From an uncultured Atopobium sp. (GTDB lineage: Bacteria; Actinomycetota; Coriobacteriia; Coriobacteriales; Atopobiaceae), in contig CAMQEO010000049.1 in assembly GCA_946999785.1 (NCBI GenBank), positions 1-8,581 on the forward strand: a DNA stretch of 8,581 nt, given 5' to 3'. Below the pieces are notes generated by a model. It was not told the origin of the DNA and made no database searches. It saw only the letters and a list, made by a program, of their open reading frames with translations. The translations under genes and the position numbers were made by a program. This document shows positions 6,749 to 8,581 of the stretch, one piece after another (within the stretch, counting starts at the first letter, position 1; each line of letters opens with the position of its first letter).

Positions 6749-6824
6749 CGTAACAGATATATGCCGCGTACCACAGCGCGTCCGTGTACAGCGCCGCTTA
6801 TCTATACAAGCGTAACAGATATAT
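6749..6824. repeat. 14-bp direct repeat at and beyond the 3' end of crcB2
   Basis: CGTAACAGATATAT occurs at 6749-6762 and again at 6811-6824, 62 bases apart. The right copy encodes residues near the crcB2 C-terminus (ISVTL in minus-strand reading); the left copy lies beyond the stop. A duplicated gene end or slippage remnant is possible. Confidence 0.55.
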
Positions 6825-7200
6825 ATGCACAGCTTAGATATGCTAAGGAGCAAAGAGCTATCATAATAACTGCATACCTTATAGCATGTGCATAGCGTTT
6901 GTGCTCTATAAGACGCGCACTTGTTGCACAAGGGGTAGAAAACGAGGTAAAACCACCTAAAAGTCCTGTTGAAACACATATGTTCCATGGTGAATCTAAT
7001 CCAAGCCGAGCTGCAAAAATAAGAACAAGCGCAGACAATGCACAGCCAAGTATATTCACCACCAGCATGGCTAAACCTTCGGTTAAAGCTGTCTTTTTTG
7101 CAATCGCATCTACGTGCTTGATAATCCACGCACGCGCCAGCGCGCCTGCTCCTCCGCAAAGCGCTATAACAAGTAATGTTATTCCTGCATAGAAGTTCAT
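6802..7200 (-). CDS. crcB: CrcB/FluC fluoride channel subunit 2
   Basis: Fluc proteins export fluoride as dual-topology dimers; two-gene versions form heterodimers. This 132-residue protein has four hydrophobic helices and family motifs GGAGALARA (16-24), the conserved Asn49 in VVNILG, and GGFTSFSTP (82-90). The pore loop normally reads TTFSTF with two channel-lining phenylalanines; here the first is kept (Phe87) and the second is Pro90, so this subunit probably lacks one complete fluoride track. Its ATG overlaps the stop of the upstream crcB gene as ATGA (7197-7200), implying translational coupling and equal subunit supply. A probable terminator follows at 6711-6743. Confidence 0.9.
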   Translation of the reverse strand: MNFYAGITLLVIALCGGAGALARAWIIKHVDAIAKKTALTEGLAMLVVNILGCALSALVLIFAARLGLDSPWNICVSTGLLGGFTSFSTPCATSARLIEHKRYAHAIRYAVIMIALCSLAYLSCAYISVTLV

Positions 7201-7673
7201 TCAGCACACCTGTCTTTCTGAGCGGATGAACTTGTTTGTGGGTGCGCGCACGTTTTAGAATGCTGTGAACTTTTACCTAACGAGCAACAAAACACACAAG
7301 AAGAGAGTTGTTTTCCCATAATTCTGCCGTGAGTGGCACACATAACACCTGCTAGCAATGAAACAAGCGCATAACCAACGGCGTACGCAACAGATGGTGC
7401 GCCCACAGCAACAATTCCAATAAAAGTAGCATACGTGGTAAATGCTCCACAAAACCCTGTTCCCCAAAACGTTTGAACAAGCGCATGTTTGGCGTGCGAA
7501 AAAGTTTGAACAAAGCCCAAAATCCACGAGCCAATTATGTTAATAACCAAAATTACTATCGGATTTGAAAAGCCTAAACCAACCGCCAAGCAAACACAAC
7601 AACGCACAAGAGTTCCCAAAGATCCACCTGCAAAAATTGATAACGTATGGGTAGTTGTTTGTGGTAGCTTCAT
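7197..7673 (-). CDS. crcB: CrcB/FluC fluoride channel subunit 1, with Cys/His-rich C-terminal tail
   Basis: This first gene of the fluoride-channel pair encodes 158 residues. The four-helix Fluc core spans about 10-120 and shows GGSLGTLVR (16-24), Asn45 in VINIIGS and GFCGAFTTYATF (73-84). The channel-lining pair is Tyr81 and Phe84, an F-to-Y change at the first site, and the usual Ser between them is Ala82. The tail from about 119 exceeds the usual family length and holds Cys126, Cys129, Cys130, His138, Cys142, His144 and Cys156. AAGGG at 7679-7683 lies five bases before ATG 7673. It overlaps crcB2 by four bases, so the two subunits are probably made together in the membrane and confer fluoride resistance. 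Confidence 0.9.
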   Translation of the reverse strand: MKLPQTTTHTLSIFAGGSLGTLVRCCVCLAVGLGFSNPIVILVINIIGSWILGFVQTFSHAKHALVQTFWGTGFCGAFTTYATFIGIVAVGAPSVAYAVGYALVSLLAGVMCATHGRIMGKQLSSCVFCCSLGKSSQHSKTCAHPQTSSSAQKDRCAE

Positions 7674-7715
7674 AGTGGCCCTTATAAACCGTTTCTCTTA
7701 GATGCATTCTTTTTG

Positions 7716-7746
7716 ATTATAATACGTCATGCGCTCCATATCACAA
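7716..7746 (-). promoter_or_regulatory. Candidate promoter of the crcB operon
   Basis: A perfect -10 hexamer TATAAT lies on the minus strand at 7721-7716, about 40 bases before the first crcB start. The -35 region is weak: GTGATA at 17-base spacing or TTGTGA at 19. A second TATAAT on the same strand at 7782-7777 overlaps the end of the split gene and would give a leader of roughly 95 bases. Neither leader shows a recognisable fluoride riboswitch. Confidence 0.35.
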
Positions 7747-7779
7747 TGCGTGTCCCCCACCATGTAGAGAACACGCATT
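7745..7779 (-). repeat. Strand-asymmetric 14-bp hairpin overlapping the split gene's final stop
   Basis: AATGCGTGT and ACACGCATT pair perfectly (7745-7753 with 7771-7779). In minus-strand RNA the stem extends by five further pairs, TCTCT with GGGGG, three of them G-U wobbles, leaving the loop ACAUGGU. In plus-strand RNA those would be A-C mismatches, so the structure favours a minus-strand transcript. It lies between the split gene and crcB. No U-tract follows, so it is a weak terminator candidate or a crcB leader element. Confidence 0.5.
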
Positions 7780-7969
7780 ATAAGTCACAAAAGAAGTTAT
7801 GATCGTATGCATCGCTATCTTCGATAATTTTCTTAAATGCGTCTCTTTGAGCATTATTCAAATGCTTAAATTCGTTATTAATCTTATCAAGTGCGCTTTC
7901 GATCTTTTTATGCTTTTGAACGCAGTTAACAATCGCCTCGGGATCGCCTTTATGAGTAGAGTTATCAAT
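7778..7969 (-). pseudogene. 3' part of the split helical-repeat gene, in frame after an internal TAA
   Basis: Directly after the TAA at 7972-7970, the same frame stays open for 63 codons to a second TAA at 7780-7778. The reading begins IDNSTHKGDPEAIVN and includes KINNEFKHLNNAQRDAFKKI, a Lys/Glu/Asn-rich helical pattern that continues the protein upstream. LNNAQRDAFKKII repeats the LTPEQKQEYKHxI pattern found just before the stop. This is the L-[TN]-x-x-Q-[KR]-x-x-[FY]-x-x-x-I signature of GA/FIVAR-like surface-protein modules. A single CAA-to-TAA change would explain the break. No start codon with a ribosome binding site precedes this part, so it is probably untranslated unless the stop is read through. 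Confidence 0.65.
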
Positions 7970-8410
7970 TTAATGCTTATACTCTTGCTTTTGTTCAGGA
8001 GTTAAGTCTGGGATCTTATCAATAAGCTTCTCTGCATCTTTTTTCATCTGTGCCAATGCGTCTGGCGTAGGAGCAGGAGTTTCAACCTTCTTCTTGTAAA
8101 GCTTATTTGCAGGTACGGTGAACAGAACAGTATTGCCATTCTTAAAGTCAGCACTCGCGCCGTCATCATTCATGCTAAACGAATCAATACCAGCAGGCAT
8201 CGTATCTAATCTCATCTCAAGATTCTTAGTGCCGTCTTTAGGATTCCACGTTATGCCGTTAAATGTACCACTATTGCCAACGATAGTATAATCATCAATA
8301 GTTGGTGCAACACCTGTATCTACGTAATTTGCTTTAAGGAACGCTTTTACTGCCTTTTGGAAAACCTCGTCAGGCGCGTTAAAGGTAGTACTGTTTGGAT
8401 CTAGTTTCAT
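7970..8410 (-). CDS. Hypothetical protein, truncated cell-surface-like protein with helical-repeat end
   Basis: The 146-codon ORF lacks a signal peptide, membrane segment and wall anchor, and has no ribosome binding site before ATG 8410. Residues 1-105 appear to be a soluble, beta-rich domain with GTFNGITWNPKDG near 48-60 and ADFKNGNTVLFTVP at 87-100. A Pro/Thr linker, TPAPTP (111-116), leads into a charged helical segment with DKIPDLTPEQKQEYKH at 131-146, which stops in mid-helix at TAA 7972-7970. The preserved coding signal after this stop indicates a longer ancestral protein of at least 210 residues. The missing export signal suggests the 5' end is also lost, so this is probably a fragment of a secreted or wall protein. 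Whether it is still expressed is unknown. Confidence 0.6.
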   Translation of the reverse strand: MKLDPNSTTFNAPDEVFQKAVKAFLKANYVDTGVAPTIDDYTIVGNSGTFNGITWNPKDGTKNLEMRLDTMPAGIDSFSMNDDGASADFKNGNTVLFTVPANKLYKKKVETPAPTPDALAQMKKDAEKLIDKIPDLTPEQKQEYKH

Positions 8411-8456
8411 CGCGTGTTGGATACAATGAAACCTTGCTATGGGACTCTGAAACCTT
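8404..8456. repeat. Direct and inverted repeats at the 5' end of the truncated gene
   Basis: TGAAACCTT occurs twice, at 8427-8435 and 8448-8456 (21-base period). GTTTCAT at 8404-8410, which contains the start codon of the truncated gene, is the reverse complement of ATGAAAC at 8426-8432, giving a 7-bp stem with a 15-base loop. Such clustering at the point where the protein loses its expected N-terminus suggests a rearrangement junction, though no mobile-element end is recognised. Confidence 0.5.
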
Positions 8457-8478
8457 AGCTCGGAGCATCATATTATTT

Positions 8479-8493
8479 CTTATTGAAAATAAG
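8479..8493. repeat. Short AT-rich inverted repeat upstream of the truncated gene
   Basis: CTTATT-GAA-AATAAG, extendable by one T-A pair on each side, forms a 7-bp stem with a 3-base loop. It lies about 70 bases upstream of the truncated gene on the minus strand, next to a TATGAT hexamer that could be a -10 box. The -35 match is poor, so I call no promoter. Confidence 0.3.
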
Positions 8494-8529
8494 ACGCTTA
8501 TCTCAAATAACACTTAAAAGATGACATAC

Positions 8530-8562
8530 AAAAAAATGGCTCTAGCATATAGCTAGAGCCAT
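8530..8562 (-). terminator. Strong Rho-independent terminator of a gene beyond the right edge
   Basis: On the minus strand ATGGCTCTAGC (8562-8552) pairs perfectly with GCTAGAGCCAT (8546-8536) around a 5-base loop, and a run of seven T follows (8536-8530). This is a textbook intrinsic terminator for a minus-strand transcript entering from the right. It insulates the truncated gene, which would need its own promoter within 8411-8529. Confidence 0.85.
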
Positions 8563-8581
8563 CTTCCAATAAACAATCCTC

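Larger units (their letters stand above)
6242..6801. other. AT-rich intergenic region with palindrome, small ORF and terminator
   Basis: The leader of the EIIC-like gene (minus strand) contains a short dyad, TACAA-C-TTGTA at 6288-6298, and inverted repeat TGGTAT / ATACCA at 6265-6270 and 6280-6285. A TATACT hexamer lies on the minus strand at 6317-6322 without a good -35 box. Further right are the hairpin GTTTTG-ATAG-CAAAAC (6370-6385), the 20-bp palindrome, the small ORF and the crcB terminator, each listed separately. The rest, 6619-6710, shows nothing recognisable. Confidence 0.6.

Noticed and set aside
6695..7207. 170-codon ORF on the minus strand
   Set aside because: It is an out-of-frame shadow of crcB2, rich in Cys and Arg, and the crcB2 frame carries clear Fluc motifs.
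7674..7800. Fluoride (crcB-motif) riboswitch upstream of the crcB pair
   Set aside because: I read the minus-strand leader looking for the conserved pseudoknot elements and could not align them. A covariance-model search would be decisive.
7799..8005. 68-codon plus-strand ORF
   Set aside because: It is antisense to the split gene; its hydrophobic look comes from the complement of Lys/Asn/Glu codons.

Overview
The window looks like chromosomal DNA of a moderately AT-rich Gram-positive bacterium. The SUF-type iron-sulfur genes end in sufS-sufU (the SufU form used by Gram-positives and Actinobacteria), fluoride export uses a two-gene crcB pair, there is a PfoR-type EIIC membrane protein, and the remnant at the right resembles a cell-surface helical-repeat protein. 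A coriobacterial host (Atopobium/Fannyhessea-like) would fit, but that is a weak inference.

Layout. 3-95: 3' end of an upstream SUF-operon gene. 193-1452 and 1576-2121: sufS (cysteine desulfurase) and sufU (sulfur acceptor), plus strand. 2362-3462: membrane-bound acyltransferase-3 protein, plus strand. 3463-4063: convergent gap with several inverted repeats and a seven-unit degenerate tandem repeat. 4064-4990 and 5096-6241: a ketopantoate-reductase-family enzyme and a PfoR-type PTS EIIC-like membrane protein, both minus strand, probably co-transcribed with the transporter gene first. 6242-6801: AT-rich gap with a 20-bp perfect palindrome, a 43-codon hydrophobic small ORF with a good ribosome binding site (plus strand) and a probable terminator for the next operon. 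6802-7673: crcB pair on the minus strand with an ATGA overlap, expected to form a heterodimeric fluoride channel. 7778-8410: a minus-strand gene split by an in-frame TAA, whose coding signal continues for 63 codons past the stop. 8530-8562: a strong minus-strand terminator of a gene lying beyond the right edge.

Functional themes are sulfur mobilisation for Fe-S clusters, a surface or polymer acyl-modification enzyme, an uncharacterised transporter/oxidoreductase pair, and fluoride resistance. The most notable points are the nonsense-interrupted helical-repeat gene, the complementary loss of channel-lining phenylalanines in the two CrcB subunits, a Cys/His-rich tail on one CrcB, the small membrane ORF beside a long palindrome, and the unusual number of unrelated degenerate tandem repeats (9, 13-14 and 23-24 bp) in the intergenic spaces. 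No tRNA, rRNA, CRISPR array or complete insertion sequence was seen.
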